Notes: generated by a model from the letters alone, not told the origin. A DNA stretch of 64,000 nucleotides from Salegentibacter_A chungangensis (GCF_042678405.1 NZ_JBHTLI010000002.1:345271-409270); one strand, 5' to 3'. Counted from the first letter of the stretch, positions 34,166 to 45,096 are shown. A program made the numbers and translations.

Positions 34166-34921
34166 CTATACCATATTAAGAAGGCGAAGCTTCTTTTCTT
34201 CGGTCGCAAAAAAGAAAAAGGCCAGGGTGATGGCTGCCAGCCTCAGAAAGTTTTCAAGAACAAGCACTCCCAGCTCTTCAAGATAAAAAGCTGTCATATC
34301 CCTAAAAACATCAGCAAAGATCAGGGCCAGTGCGAGCGAGATAAAAAAAACAGATTTTTTTGAATACGAGTTCAGGTAATAGACAAGTCCTACAACTCCC
34401 AGTACGAGCAAATTAATATAATAGACGAGATAAAGTCCGTAATTTAAGAACCCGGAAACATAGAATTGAAGCTCCAGAACATGCAAAAGCATAAGATAGG
34501 CATTCACGAGAATCACCAGCACAAAATACAGGAGCATATATTTACTGGCAGATGACCTTTCGGTATGCAGCACGGCCTCTCTGCTCAAAAAGATATAGGC
34601 TGCCATATAAAGAAGCAAACCAACCATTCCCAGGTACCAATAATCATTAAAATAGGAAACGATTTCGGCGATTATAAAAAAACTAAAAAAAGCACTAAGG
34701 TTAAGATTGGAAATTCTAAGGTAAGACATCTTAAACCCTATCAAACCTACGTAAAATAACAAGCGGCTAGCTAAAACCAGCCAGTCCGTACTGGAAACAA
34801 TCCCGTAAATATTCAACATTAATAGCAGCAGCCCGGTTAAAAGAAGGTACCTGTATAATTTCATCGAATTTTTCTTAATGAGCTCTAATATAAAAAACTC
34901 GTAAGTCCTTGACACACACAA
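34166..34921 (-). CDS. Polytopic membrane protein of unknown function
   Basis: Up to 251 residues. The better start is Met 20 (34864), giving MKLYRYLLLTGLLLLMLNIYG as first helix. Seven or eight hydrophobic helices fill the protein, with few charged residues in between, and no signature motif. The architecture resembles YhhN-like or seven-helix integral membrane families, but I cannot assign it. It is alone between dapA and the 5'-nucleotidase pair. The upstream spacer is AT-rich and without a clear -7 box. Confidence 0.75.
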   Translation of the reverse strand: MCVSRTYEFFILELIKKNSMKLYRYLLLTGLLLLMLNIYGIVSSTDWLVLASRLLFYVGLIGFKMSYLRISNLNLSAFFSFFIIAEIVSYFNDYWYLGMVGLLLYMAAYIFLSREAVLHTERSSASKYMLLYFVLVILVNAYLMLLHVLELQFYVSGFLNYGLYLVYYINLLVLGVVGLVYYLNSYSKKSVFFISLALALIFADVFRDMTAFYLEELGVLVLENFLRLAAITLAFFFFATEEKKLRLLNMV

Positions 34922-35023
34922 TAACGTGTACTCTTACAAAAAAACGCAGTATTTGTAGGAATTTTCGATGTAACAGATAATTTACTCGATGAAACTACTC
35001 AAACCCACCCCAAAAAAAGTCTG

Positions 35024-35031
35024 TATATTTG
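35024..35031 (+). promoter_or_regulatory. -7 box of the split 5'-nucleotidase operon
   Basis: TATATTTG fits TAnnTTTG and ends 19 nt before the ATG at 35051. Confidence 0.6.
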
Positions 35032-35050
35032 CTGCCGAAAAAATCAAGCA

Positions 35051-35818
35051 ATGAATTTTCTAAAGGTCACAGGCATTTTTCTGGTGTTTACCAGTCTTCT
35101 GATTTCCTGTAAAGGCAAGACTCCATTTTCTCCGGCAGAGATAGAAGCTGAAAGAATAGCAATCGATTCTACTACAGAAGGAGATACTTCCATCCAGAAT
35201 TTTATTGATCCATACCAAGAGCACCTCAACAAGACCCTGGACAGCACCTTAGCCTACAACCCTAAAGACCTGTCGAAAGAGGACGGCCACCTGGAAACAG
35301 CCATTGGAAATTTAATGGCAGACATCGTTATACAGCAGGCAAGTTCGGTAGTCAAAAATCGCACGGGAAAACATATAGATATGGTGCTCCTTAACCACGG
35401 AGGTATAAGGTCTACCCTGAACAGGGGTGGTTTAAGCACGAGATCCGCCTATGCCCTTATGCCTTTTGAAAATGAAATTGTGGTGGCAGAGCTATCCGGA
35501 AAAAAGATGAAAGAAATGCTGAGCTACCTGGAAGAAGCTAAAACCGCGCATCCTGTGAGCGGGATCAGGATTATAATGGATAAAAACTATAAGATCACTG
35601 AAGCACTTATCAACAACAAAAAGATCGACACCACTAAAACTTATATGGTGGCCACTTCAGACTTTCTGCAACAAGGAGGAGATAACATGAATTTCTTCAA
35701 GGATCCGGTAGGGCTTTACCATACCGACTATAAACTGAGGAATGCGATTATAGATTATTTCGAAAAAACCGATACCATAAAAGCCGAAAAGGACGGACGT
35801 TTCATCCAGAAAAAATAA
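35051..35818 (+). CDS. 5'-nucleotidase C-terminal domain lipoprotein
   Basis: The 255-residue protein has a lipoprotein signal (LISC, Cys20) and a stand-alone 5'-nucleotidase C-terminal domain, with the substrate-loop motif LLNHGGIRSTLNRGGLS, YALMPFENEIVVAELSGKKM and a late DFLQQGGDNMNFF. In UshA/NT5E-type enzymes this domain binds the nucleobase, and the phosphatase domain is at the N-terminus. Here the phosphatase is a separate gene 3 nt downstream, in inverted order. The two proteins probably form one periplasmic nucleotide phosphatase. Confidence 0.9.
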   Translation: MNFLKVTGIFLVFTSLLISCKGKTPFSPAEIEAERIAIDSTTEGDTSIQNFIDPYQEHLNKTLDSTLAYNPKDLSKEDGHLETAIGNLMADIVIQQASSVVKNRTGKHIDMVLLNHGGIRSTLNRGGLSTRSAYALMPFENEIVVAELSGKKMKEMLSYLEEAKTAHPVSGIRIIMDKNYKITEALINNKKIDTTKTYMVATSDFLQQGGDNMNFFKDPVGLYHTDYKLRNAIIDYFEKTDTIKAEKDGRFIQKK

Positions 35819-35821
35819 GCT

Positions 35822-36730
35822 ATGAAGAGGAGAAATTTTATTCAGCAAACCACTGCGGCAACTGCATTTCTTGGATTAGGCGGGCTCTCTGCCCTTTCTT
35901 TCGAACCAAATTACAAGAAACACATCACCATTCTGCACACTAACGATGTGCACAGCCACATAGAACCCTTCGGAATAGATGACGCCAAATACCCTAATAT
36001 GGGTGGAGTAGCCAGAAGAGCAACCCTTGTAGAGCAGATAAGAAAAGAAAATCCCAACACCCTGCTACTGGATGCCGGGGACATTTTCCAGGGCACCCCG
36101 TATTTCAACTTTTACGGAGGGGAACTCGAATTTAAACTGATGAGCAAGCTAAAGTATGATGCGGCTACCATCGGGAACCACGATTTTGACAATGGGATTG
36201 ACGGCTTATATGCGCAACTGCCACACGCTAATTTCGACTTCATTTCGTCTAATTACGATTTCAGCAATACCATTATGGACGGCAAGACCAAGCCGTATAA
36301 TATCTTTATGAAAGACGGGGTGAAAATTGGGATTTTCGGGCTGGGAATTGAACTCGAAGGATTGGTGAGTAAAAAGAACTACAAGGAAACCAAATACCTT
36401 GACCCCATTGAAACCGCTCAGGAAATGACGCGCATCCTGAAGAAGGAGAACAATTGCGACCTCATCATCTGCCTCTCTCACCTGGGATATGAATATGATT
36501 CAGAAAAGATCTCAGACCTCAAATTAGCCAGAGCTACCCAAGACATAGATCTTATAATTGGCGGACACACTCATACATTCCTGGAAAAGCCAAGCATCGA
36601 AACCAATAAGGCCGGCAAAAAGGTATTGGTGAACCAGGTAGGTTGTTACGGGCTTTATTTAGGCCGGATAGACTTCTACCTGGATCACAAGAACAATATT
36701 GAAACCGGCGGCGCCAGTATTAGTGTTTAA
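35822..36730 (+). CDS. 5'-nucleotidase-type metallophosphatase (Tat exported)
   Basis: A 302-residue metallophosphatase. It begins with a twin-arginine-like signal (MKRRNFIQQT plus an Ala/Gly-rich core). The metal-binding blocks are HTNDVHSH, DAGDIFQG, GNHDFDNG, LSHLG and GGHTHTF, the calcineurin-like set of the 5'-nucleotidase family. It corresponds to the N-terminal catalytic domain, with the base-binding domain in the gene just upstream. Tat export suggests folding with metal in the cytoplasm, whereas the partner uses a lipoprotein signal. The stop codon abuts convergent ligA. Confidence 0.92.
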   Translation: MKRRNFIQQTTAATAFLGLGGLSALSFEPNYKKHITILHTNDVHSHIEPFGIDDAKYPNMGGVARRATLVEQIRKENPNTLLLDAGDIFQGTPYFNFYGGELEFKLMSKLKYDAATIGNHDFDNGIDGLYAQLPHANFDFISSNYDFSNTIMDGKTKPYNIFMKDGVKIGIFGLGIELEGLVSKKNYKETKYLDPIETAQEMTRILKKENNCDLIICLSHLGYEYDSEKISDLKLARATQDIDLIIGGHTHTFLEKPSIETNKAGKKVLVNQVGCYGLYLGRIDFYLDHKNNIETGGASISV

Positions 36731-38725
<1,995 letters not shown>

Positions 38726-38746
38726 TTAATCTGAAAAGATTTGATA

Positions 38747-39418
38747 TTATTTTGATACAAAACTAAGCTCATCCTTCTCGAATTTTAGATGATGAGTTTT
38801 GCCATTATGACTAATTTGAAGGCCGAATTCTGAGGCGGAAGCTTTATCCCCTGTCGGAAACCAGTCCTTTAATTTCTTATTGATCGTTATGATAAGCCCC
38901 TCGGGATCACCGATGGCACAAAAGCGCTCGAAACTGCCGTCAAAAACTTCCAGCCCGCAATTCTCACGCAGAAAATTGAATTTTTCCCTGATATTTGTTG
39001 TTGCAAGGCCAATTTCACTAATTCCCAAAAGACTTTTCTCCGAAAAAATAGCCGATTCAGGCTTATTGAAATTTCGCCTGGAGATGAACTCCATAATATT
39101 CTCCTCCTTATCATAGAAATACATCGATTTGGCCTGCCAGTTGCTGAAGTCTACGATCTCATCGGTATTATTCTTCAATATCGCCACCCTTTCCTTTAGC
39201 CACCTAAGCGCTTCCTCTTCCTGCTTGTCGGGAATATGGATCGCGATATGGTAAGGAGTAGATTGCTCTGCGCGTTTAAATTTCAGAACGGAATAGCCGA
39301 GCTTCACCTCGAATGAATCTTCTTTGTGATTTTGAATTTCCAGACCAAGAAGATCCCGGTAGAATCTCAATTGTTCCTGACCTTTTGAAGAATATATCTC
39401 TAATCTTTCTATTTTCAT
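38747..39418 (-). CDS. VOC (glyoxalase/dioxygenase fold) family protein
   Basis: A 223-residue protein with two betaalphabetabetabeta units of the VOC superfamily (IERLEIYSSKGQEQLRFYRDLLGLEI at the start, LGISEIGLATTNIREKFNFLRENCGLEVF in the middle). Putative metal residues are a His in HIAIHIP and a Glu in the MEFISRR strand. The family includes glyoxalases, dioxygenases and resistance proteins, and no substrate can be named. It is 21 nt from ligA and 19 nt from the LOG gene, so it is probably co-transcribed. Confidence 0.85.
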   Translation of the reverse strand: MKIERLEIYSSKGQEQLRFYRDLLGLEIQNHKEDSFEVKLGYSVLKFKRAEQSTPYHIAIHIPDKQEEEALRWLKERVAILKNNTDEIVDFSNWQAKSMYFYDKEENIMEFISRRNFNKPESAIFSEKSLLGISEIGLATTNIREKFNFLRENCGLEVFDGSFERFCAIGDPEGLIITINKKLKDWFPTGDKASASEFGLQISHNGKTHHLKFEKDELSFVSK

Positions 39419-39437
39419 TCTCCTGAAATCTAAGGTT

Positions 39438-40019
39438 CTAAGCCTGGTTCTTATTCATCCATTTTGGAACCGGCATCGGTTTAAAATTATGCATTTTCTC
39501 CAGAAGCTCCTCAATATCTTCAGCTATTAACAGAATGTCGAAATTATCCTTTTTCAACAGGCCTTTCCGAACCATCTTTTTAAGCATCGCGATAAGGTCA
39601 TCATAGAAGCCGTTAATATTCAGCAAGCCTATTGGCTTGCTGTGAAGTCCAAGCTGAGCCCAGGTAATGATCTCGAAAAGCTCTTCAAATGTGCCGAATC
39701 CACCCGGAAGAGCCACAAACCCGTCGCTTAGTTCCTGCATTTTAAGCTTCCGCTCGTGCATATCGTTGGTGGTGATAAGCTCAGGAAGTTCTTCGTGAAC
39801 CACTTCTTTGGTTTTCAGAAAATCAGGGATAACACCGGTAACCTTGCCTGAATTCTTCAGGGCTCCTTCGGCCACCTGCCCCATAAGTCCTAACTTGCTA
39901 CCTCCGTAAACAATACCAATCTTCTTTTCAGCCAGAGTCTCACCCAGTTGATAAGCCTTTTTAATAATTTGAGGGTCATTCCCGTCGCTGCTTGCGCAAA
40001 AAACCGCTATACTTCTCAT
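39438..40019 (-). CDS. LOG family protein (TIGR00730)
   Basis: A 193-residue Rossmann-like protein with the LOG signature: GGSKLGLMGQVAEGAL and the catalytic PGGFGTFEELFEI. LOG proteins cleave nucleotide 5'-monophosphates to release the base, as in cytokinin-activating phosphoribohydrolases, and the bacterial role is probably nucleotide salvage. It lies between prmC and the VOC gene on the same strand. Confidence 0.93.
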   Translation of the reverse strand: MRSIAVFCASSDGNDPQIIKKAYQLGETLAEKKIGIVYGGSKLGLMGQVAEGALKNSGKVTGVIPDFLKTKEVVHEELPELITTNDMHERKLKMQELSDGFVALPGGFGTFEELFEIITWAQLGLHSKPIGLLNINGFYDDLIAMLKKMVRKGLLKKDNFDILLIAEDIEELLEKMHNFKPMPVPKWMNKNQA

Positions 40020-40036
40020 ATAAATTTTTTTTTCCT

Positions 40037-40882
40037 TTACAGACTTCCTTTAAGCATTCTGTAATTCCCGAAAATGTCTTTTCGGAGCTCAGTTTCAAAA
40101 GCTTCAGACTTGAGAAGCTTTTCAGTTTCTTCCGACAGATACTGATTGATCTCGAAATAAATCTTTCCTGCCGGCTTTAAAGCCTGTCGTGCTAATTTCG
40201 TGATTTTGTTATAGAACAATAAAGGATCGTCGTCTTTTACATAAAGTGCCGATTCTGGTTCAAAATTCAGCACATTGGCGTGCATTTCCTTTTTTTCCAG
40301 GTCGCGAACATAAGGCGGATTAGATACGATAATATCGTAGTGCTCTTTTAGTTTTTCCAGCTCCAGAACATCCTGCTGAAAAAATTCAACCTCAACCTCA
40401 TTAAATTCGGCATTTTTCCGGGCTGTTTCCAGAGCATCTTTTGAAATATCCATAGCAGAAACCTTTGCTTTTGGTAAGTGTTTCGCCAAACTTATAGCGA
40501 TACATCCTGTACCTGTTCCAATATCGAGCAGCTTCAACTCTTTTTCTTCAGAATTATGATCGTCTAAGATCCATTGAACCAGTTCTTCGGTTTCCGGTCT
40601 CGGGATGAGCGTATTTTTATTTACTTCGAATTTCATTCCGAAGAATTCCGTAGCACCTATAATATACTGGACCGGTTCATGCTGTTTAAGCCTGTTCAAG
40701 GACTTTCTGAATAGCACAGTTTCAGCTTCAGAAAGCTCCTTTCCCGGTTCAAGCGCAAAATCGAGCCGGTTCAAATTCAGATACTCCTCACTTAAGAGGT
40801 AGAAAAATGAATTCACCTCTTCCAAAGGATATTCTCCTTTTAGGTGTTCAACAAATTCGGTTTTAAGATCGGTTAATTTCAA
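40037..40882 (-). CDS. prmC: Release factor glutamine N5-methyltransferase
   Basis: A 281-residue SAM methyltransferase. The N-terminal helical domain includes the PVQYIIG motif, then ENTLIPRPETEELVQW-type loop, motif I LLDIGTGTGCIAI, and the catalytic SNPPYVRD (NPPY). It methylates the Gln of the GGQ motif in release factors. It is 17 nt upstream of the LOG gene in transcription order. Confidence 0.96.
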   Translation of the reverse strand: MKLTDLKTEFVEHLKGEYPLEEVNSFFYLLSEEYLNLNRLDFALEPGKELSEAETVLFRKSLNRLKQHEPVQYIIGATEFFGMKFEVNKNTLIPRPETEELVQWILDDHNSEEKELKLLDIGTGTGCIAISLAKHLPKAKVSAMDISKDALETARKNAEFNEVEVEFFQQDVLELEKLKEHYDIIVSNPPYVRDLEKKEMHANVLNFEPESALYVKDDDPLLFYNKITKLARQALKPAGKIYFEINQYLSEETEKLLKSEAFETELRKDIFGNYRMLKGSL

Positions 40883-40905
40883 AACTCAGGCTTTGCGGTT
40901 TTAAA

Positions 40906-41391
40906 TTATAGATCTTTAATCATCCAAACGGTACAATTATAGTGGCCGGTATCTCCAAGGGGTTCTTCCAGGTTTTCAAAACCTGTACGCTTATATAGCT
41001 TCTTTGCTCCCTCCATATAGGGAAGAGTTTCTATATAACATTTTTTGAAGCCATTGGCTTTCCCGAACTCAAGACAGGTATTCATCATTTGTGCCCCAAC
41101 TCCCCTGTTTCGGGCTTCCGGAAGAAAATACATTTTTTGCAATTCGCAAACCTCATCCTCAAACCCGGGTAAGGGTGCAATTCCGGCGCCACCAATTATC
41201 TTTCCTTTATTTTCAACCACAAAATAGCTCATTCTGGGCTTATCATAAGTGGCATACATATCATCCAGGGCTTTATCTTCATAAGCAGTTCCAACTTTGG
41301 GCACGCCCAGTTCCACCAACACACTTCGAACCACCCCGGCAACCTGCTGATTGTCTTCCGGTTGAATTTCGCGAATTTTTAAAGTCTCCAT
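40906..41391 (-). CDS. GNAT family N-acetyltransferase
   Basis: A 161-residue acetyltransferase with the GNAT acetyl-CoA loop EARNRGVGAQMMNTCLEF (Arg-x-x-Gly-x-Gly/Ala) and a conserved Tyr in KLYKRTGFENL. The substrate is unknown. Its start codon is only 28 nt from the divergent ribD start, so the two promoters must overlap. Confidence 0.9.
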   Translation of the reverse strand: METLKIREIQPEDNQQVAGVVRSVLVELGVPKVGTAYEDKALDDMYATYDKPRMSYFVVENKGKIIGGAGIAPLPGFEDEVCELQKMYFLPEARNRGVGAQMMNTCLEFGKANGFKKCYIETLPYMEGAKKLYKRTGFENLEEPLGDTGHYNCTVWMIKDL

Positions 41392-41407
41392 TCTTGCTAA
41401 TTAATCC

Positions 41408-41415
41408 TATTTTTG
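41408..41415 (+). promoter_or_regulatory. -7 box directly before ribD
   Basis: TATTTTTG matches the -7 consensus exactly and ends 4 nt before the GTG start at 41420, so the transcript likely begins at or next to the start codon. Confidence 0.6.
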
Positions 41416-41419
41416 TGGC

Positions 41420-42460
41420 GTGAAGATACACGAAAAATATATAAAACGCTGTATACAATTGGCCCGAAACGGCCTTGGAACCACCTATCCAAATCCTATG
41501 GTAGGTAGCGTTATTGTTCATAAAAACAAAATAATTGGCGAGGGCTGGCATTACAAAGCCGGGGAAGCCCACGCCGAGGTGAACGCGATCAATTCGGTAG
41601 AAGATGCTTCGCTTTTAAAGGACGCCACCATTTATGTAAGCCTGGAGCCCTGTAGTCATTATGGAAAAACCCCACCCTGCAGTGACCTTATCATTGCCCG
41701 CGGTATAAAAAAGGTGGTGATAGGCACGGTAGACCCTTTCGCTGAAGTGGCAGGACGAGGCATTAAGAAACTGATGGACGCCGGATGTAAGATTGCAGTA
41801 GGAATTCTGGAAGAAGAATGCCGCGAGCTCAACAAGCGTTTTTTCACCTTTCATCAAAAGAAAAGGCCCTATATTATTCTGAAATGGGCTGAAACCGAAG
41901 ACGCCTTTATAGCGCCTGAAAAACAGGATAAAAGAGAACCGGTATGGATCACGAATCCATACTCCAAACAGCTGGTCCATAAATGGCGGGCCGAGGAGCA
42001 AGCCATACTTGTTGGCACTAATACTGCTGTGGCCGACAACCCTAAACTGAACACGCGGCTATGGGAAGGTCCCAACCCTGTAAGAATAGTCATAGACAGA
42101 AACCATAGAATTTTGAAGGATTCGGCTGTATTTGACGGGAGTATAAAAACTATCGTGATCTGTGAAGAACCGGGATTAAATAATTCTGAAAACCTAAAAT
42201 TTGAAAGGATTGATTTTAGCAAAAACGTTCCTGAACAGATTTGCGAAATCTTATACAAATACGAATTGCAATCTGTAATAATCGAAGGCGGATCCCAAAG
42301 CATTCAAGGTTTTATAGATGCCGGGCTCTGGGATGAGGCACGGGTTTTCACAGGTAATATTCAGTTTAAAACCGGAGTGAAGGCTCCCCGGTTGAAAGGA
42401 AACCTGATTAAGGAACAAACTATTGAAGACGATAAGTTAAAGATATATACTAATGATTAA
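41420..42460 (+). CDS. ribD: Bifunctional riboflavin biosynthesis protein RibD
   Basis: The 346-residue enzyme starts with GTG, fixed by family length and by the promoter box 4 nt ahead. The N-terminal deaminase has HAEVNAI (His51, Glu53) and EPCSHYGKTPPC (Cys78, Cys87) for zinc. The C-terminal reductase has KWAETEDAFIA, TAVADNPKLNTR and IIEGGSQSIQGF. It performs the second and third steps of riboflavin synthesis. It overlaps the HAD gene by 8 nt and starts a four-gene plus-strand unit. Confidence 0.96.
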   Translation: MKIHEKYIKRCIQLARNGLGTTYPNPMVGSVIVHKNKIIGEGWHYKAGEAHAEVNAINSVEDASLLKDATIYVSLEPCSHYGKTPPCSDLIIARGIKKVVIGTVDPFAEVAGRGIKKLMDAGCKIAVGILEEECRELNKRFFTFHQKKRPYIILKWAETEDAFIAPEKQDKREPVWITNPYSKQLVHKWRAEEQAILVGTNTAVADNPKLNTRLWEGPNPVRIVIDRNHRILKDSAVFDGSIKTIVICEEPGLNNSENLKFERIDFSKNVPEQICEILYKYELQSVIIEGGSQSIQGFIDAGLWDEARVFTGNIQFKTGVKAPRLKGNLIKEQTIEDDKLKIYTND

Positions 42461-43061
42461 GACCATAATATTCGATTTTGGAGATGTATTTGTTAATCTC
42501 GACAAGGCCGCAACCAAAAAAGAGATGGAGGCCTTGAAAGTTTCGGAGTTCCCGGAAGTCATCCTGGAGAAGAACCTGGAATACGAAAAAGGCCTTATCA
42601 GCTCCGACGAGTTCATCGGTTTTTATCGTGAGGAATTCCCTCATCTGGAAAGCGAACAGATCGTGAATTCGTGGAATGCCATCCTGATCGATTTTCCGGA
42701 ATATCGCTACCAGTTCATAAAGAAGCTATCTGAAGAAAAGGATTATCACCTAATACTTTTAAGCAATACCAACGAGATACATATCGACTGGATAAAAAAG
42801 AATGTTCCGTTCTTTGAAGACTTCAAAAAATGTTTTGACGCCTTTTATCTTTCTCACGAGATCAACTTCAGAAAACCAAATGCCAATATTTATGAGTTCG
42901 TCCTGGAGACGCACGAGCTGCAGCCACAGGAATGCCTTTTTATAGATGACACTAAAGAAAATACTGAAGCTGCAGCGCAGCTAGGCCTTCACACCTGGAA
43001 TATTGAACCTACCCGGGAGGATGTTATAGATCTTTTCACCGCTAAAAAAGAATTATTTTGA
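42453..43061 (+). CDS. HAD-family phosphatase (YihX-like)
   Basis: A 202-residue HAD-IA hydrolase. The nucleophile Asp lies in IIFDFGDVFVNLD. Later motifs are LLLSNTNEIH (motif II Ser/Thr), FRKPNANIYEF (motif III Lys) and FIDDTKENTEAA (motif IV Asp pair). The motif I pattern (Asp-Phe-Gly-Asp) resembles YihX-type sugar-phosphate phosphatases. Because it is tied to ribD by an 8-nt overlap, it could dephosphorylate the RibD product, a step often done by HAD enzymes, but this is an inference. Confidence 0.88.
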   Translation: MIKTIIFDFGDVFVNLDKAATKKEMEALKVSEFPEVILEKNLEYEKGLISSDEFIGFYREEFPHLESEQIVNSWNAILIDFPEYRYQFIKKLSEEKDYHLILLSNTNEIHIDWIKKNVPFFEDFKKCFDAFYLSHEINFRKPNANIYEFVLETHELQPQECLFIDDTKENTEAAAQLGLHTWNIEPTREDVIDLFTAKKELF

Positions 43062-43924
43062 TCTATATTCTCCTCAGCATACTTTCTTCGAGCATTATTT
43101 TTGTGGTCTTCAAACTCTACAGAAAATATGGCGTTAACACCCTGCAGGCCATCATAGTGAATTATTTTGTAGCCTGCACCGTTGGTTTTTTCGGGTATAT
43201 CGAGAACCTGGATATCACAAGTATCCCTCAGGAATCCTGGTTTCCGGGAACCCTGATTTTAGGAATGCTTTTTATCAGCGTATTTTACCTTGCCGCCCTT
43301 ACTACACAGCGCAGCGGACTTTCGGTAGTCTCGGTTGCAACAAAAATGTCGGTAGCCATCCCCGTCTTTTGCGGGATCTTCCTGTATAACGAAAGCACCG
43401 GAGCCTTTAAGATCATAGGGATTATTTTGGCTTTAGCAGCTGTTTACCTTACCTCTATTAAAAGTGAAGAAGGCATCAGTATTAAAAAAAAGAACCTGGT
43501 CTTCCCTCTGCTGGTATTCCTTGGCAGCGGGATCATAGACACCACTATTAACTTTCTGGAGAACTCCTACGTCTCTGAACAGGATGTAGGCCTGTTCTCC
43601 TCGACCATATTTGCGATCGCGGGCAGCCTAGGAGTTTGCATTCTCATAATACAAGCCTTTTTAGGAAAATTAAAACTGAACCTAAAGAACATCCTTGGGG
43701 GGATAGCCCTGGGAATACCAAATTATTTTTCGATATATTTTCTCGTGATGGCCTTAAGGAGTCCGGGCTTCGAGAGCTCAGTTCTTTTCACCATCAATCA
43801 CGTAGGGATCGTCCTTGCCTCCACCCTCATAGGGATAACGCTCTTCAGGGAGAGACTAATCAGGAAAAACTGGATAGGGATCGCCCTGGCCGTAATAGGA
43901 ATTCTGTTGGTGGCGAACTCATAA
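43058..43924 (+). CDS. EamA/DMT-superfamily transporter
   Basis: A 288-residue protein with about ten hydrophobic helices arranged as two EamA repeats; the second ends IGIALAVIGILLVAN. TTG start at 43058, in a TTGA overlap with the stop of the HAD gene, so translation is coupled. DMT transporters export amino acids, nucleosides or other metabolites. Its link to riboflavin genes hints at a related cargo, without proof. Confidence 0.85.
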   Translation: MIYILLSILSSSIIFVVFKLYRKYGVNTLQAIIVNYFVACTVGFFGYIENLDITSIPQESWFPGTLILGMLFISVFYLAALTTQRSGLSVVSVATKMSVAIPVFCGIFLYNESTGAFKIIGIILALAAVYLTSIKSEEGISIKKKNLVFPLLVFLGSGIIDTTINFLENSYVSEQDVGLFSSTIFAIAGSLGVCILIIQAFLGKLKLNLKNILGGIALGIPNYFSIYFLVMALRSPGFESSVLFTINHVGIVLASTLIGITLFRERLIRKNWIGIALAVIGILLVANS

Positions 43925-43956
43925 TTCCCTGGGCGGAATAACAGAAAGCACTAATT

Positions 43957-44565
43957 ATGAAAGATACTTATAAAACCATAACCAAGCCTTCTAAAGAAGT
44001 TCTGTTCAAAGACCGAAATTCTAAGTTTTTCGGTTATGCCTTTCCGGTGAAAACTGAAGAAGAAGCCAATGCCCACCTGGAAGACCTGAGAAAGAAGCAC
44101 CATAAAGCAAGGCACTGGTGCTATGCCTGGCAGCTCGGAAAAACCGATCCGCAATATCGCGCCAATGATGACGGGGAACCTTCAAACTCAGCCGGGATGC
44201 CTATTTACGGACAGATCCAGAGTTTCGATGTCACCAATGTACTTATAGTAGTGGTGAGATATTTCGGCGGAGTAAAGCTGGGAGTTGGCGGCCTTATTAA
44301 CGCGTACAAGACGGCTGCGCAAATGGCACTTGAAAACTCCAATATCGTTAAAAGAACCATAGACGAAACCTTTGTGGTAAAATTTGACTATCCAGAGATG
44401 AATACGGTAATGCGGATCATCAAAGAAAACGACCTGAATGTAATCGACCAGAAACTTGAACTGGATTGCAAAATTTACTTATCGGTAAGAAAAAAAGAAG
44501 CCGATGCGATCTTCGAAAAATTTGACACTACCTATAAAGTAGAGATCAAAAGACTGGAAGATTAA
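43957..44565 (+). CDS. yigZ: YigZ/IMPACT family protein
   Basis: The 202-residue protein has an N-terminal UPF0029/IMPACT domain (KDRNSKFFGYAFPVKTEEEANAHL, RHWCYAWQLG, DDGEPSNSAGMPI, RYFGGVKLGVGGL) and a C-terminal DUF1949 ferredoxin-like part. Family members are poorly defined, with links to translation control and ribosome-associated regulation. It is convergent with the thioesterase, overlapping by 4 nt. Confidence 0.93.
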   Translation: MKDTYKTITKPSKEVLFKDRNSKFFGYAFPVKTEEEANAHLEDLRKKHHKARHWCYAWQLGKTDPQYRANDDGEPSNSAGMPIYGQIQSFDVTNVLIVVVRYFGGVKLGVGGLINAYKTAAQMALENSNIVKRTIDETFVVKFDYPEMNTVMRIIKENDLNVIDQKLELDCKIYLSVRKKEADAIFEKFDTTYKVEIKRLED

Positions 44566-44966
44566 GCCTGCAACTTATCTATTATATACTGAGGACACCT
44601 TACAGGACGTTTGGATTTTGCATCCATAAACACCAAAACAGTGGAGGCTGTTGTTAATAAATCACCTTTCTCATTATAGATCAGATACTCAAACTCAATT
44701 TTAACATTTGGAGGCTGCTTTAGACGGGTCTCAATCTTCAGATTATCATCGAATACCGCCGGTTTTTTAAACTTAAAACTCATCTCGAATACGGGCAGCA
44801 TGATCCCCTCTTCCTCCATAGTCTTATAGGAGATACCGAGCTCACTAAGCCAGTCAATACGCGCAATTTCAAGGTATTGCGCATAATTTCCGTGATGCAC
44901 CACCCCCATCTGGTCGGTTTCGGCGTAACGCACTTTAACAAAAGAAATATGAGAATTCATCGGCAA
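44562..44966 (-). CDS. Acyl-CoA thioesterase, hot-dog fold (YbgC/FadM-like)
   Basis: A 134-residue 4HBT-family protein. The motif VRYAETDQMGVVHHGNYAQYLEIAR contains the Asp/His pair used for thioester hydrolysis, and the long helix of the hot-dog fold follows. It probably starts at Met 1 or Met 3. It hydrolyses short or medium acyl-CoA. Its promoter would lie in the 200-nt region shared with dnaA. Confidence 0.9.
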   Translation of the reverse strand: MPMNSHISFVKVRYAETDQMGVVHHGNYAQYLEIARIDWLSELGISYKTMEEEGIMLPVFEMSFKFKKPAVFDDNLKIETRLKQPPNVKIEFEYLIYNEKGDLLTTASTVLVFMDAKSKRPVRCPQYIIDKLQA

Positions 44967-45096
44967 TTTTATCGGATAAGTGAATGAGGTTTTGTACTTT
45001 CATAAGCGGAATTAAGTATGCATAAAATTTTCTTAAAATTCAACCCCAAAATGGTTTTTTTTTTACATTTTTTGTTCACATATTTGTTCCACCGAA

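Noticed and set aside
35051..36730. Frameshifted single 5'-nucleotidase
   Set aside because: The two parts are in reversed domain order and each has its own complete signal peptide, so this is a real split.
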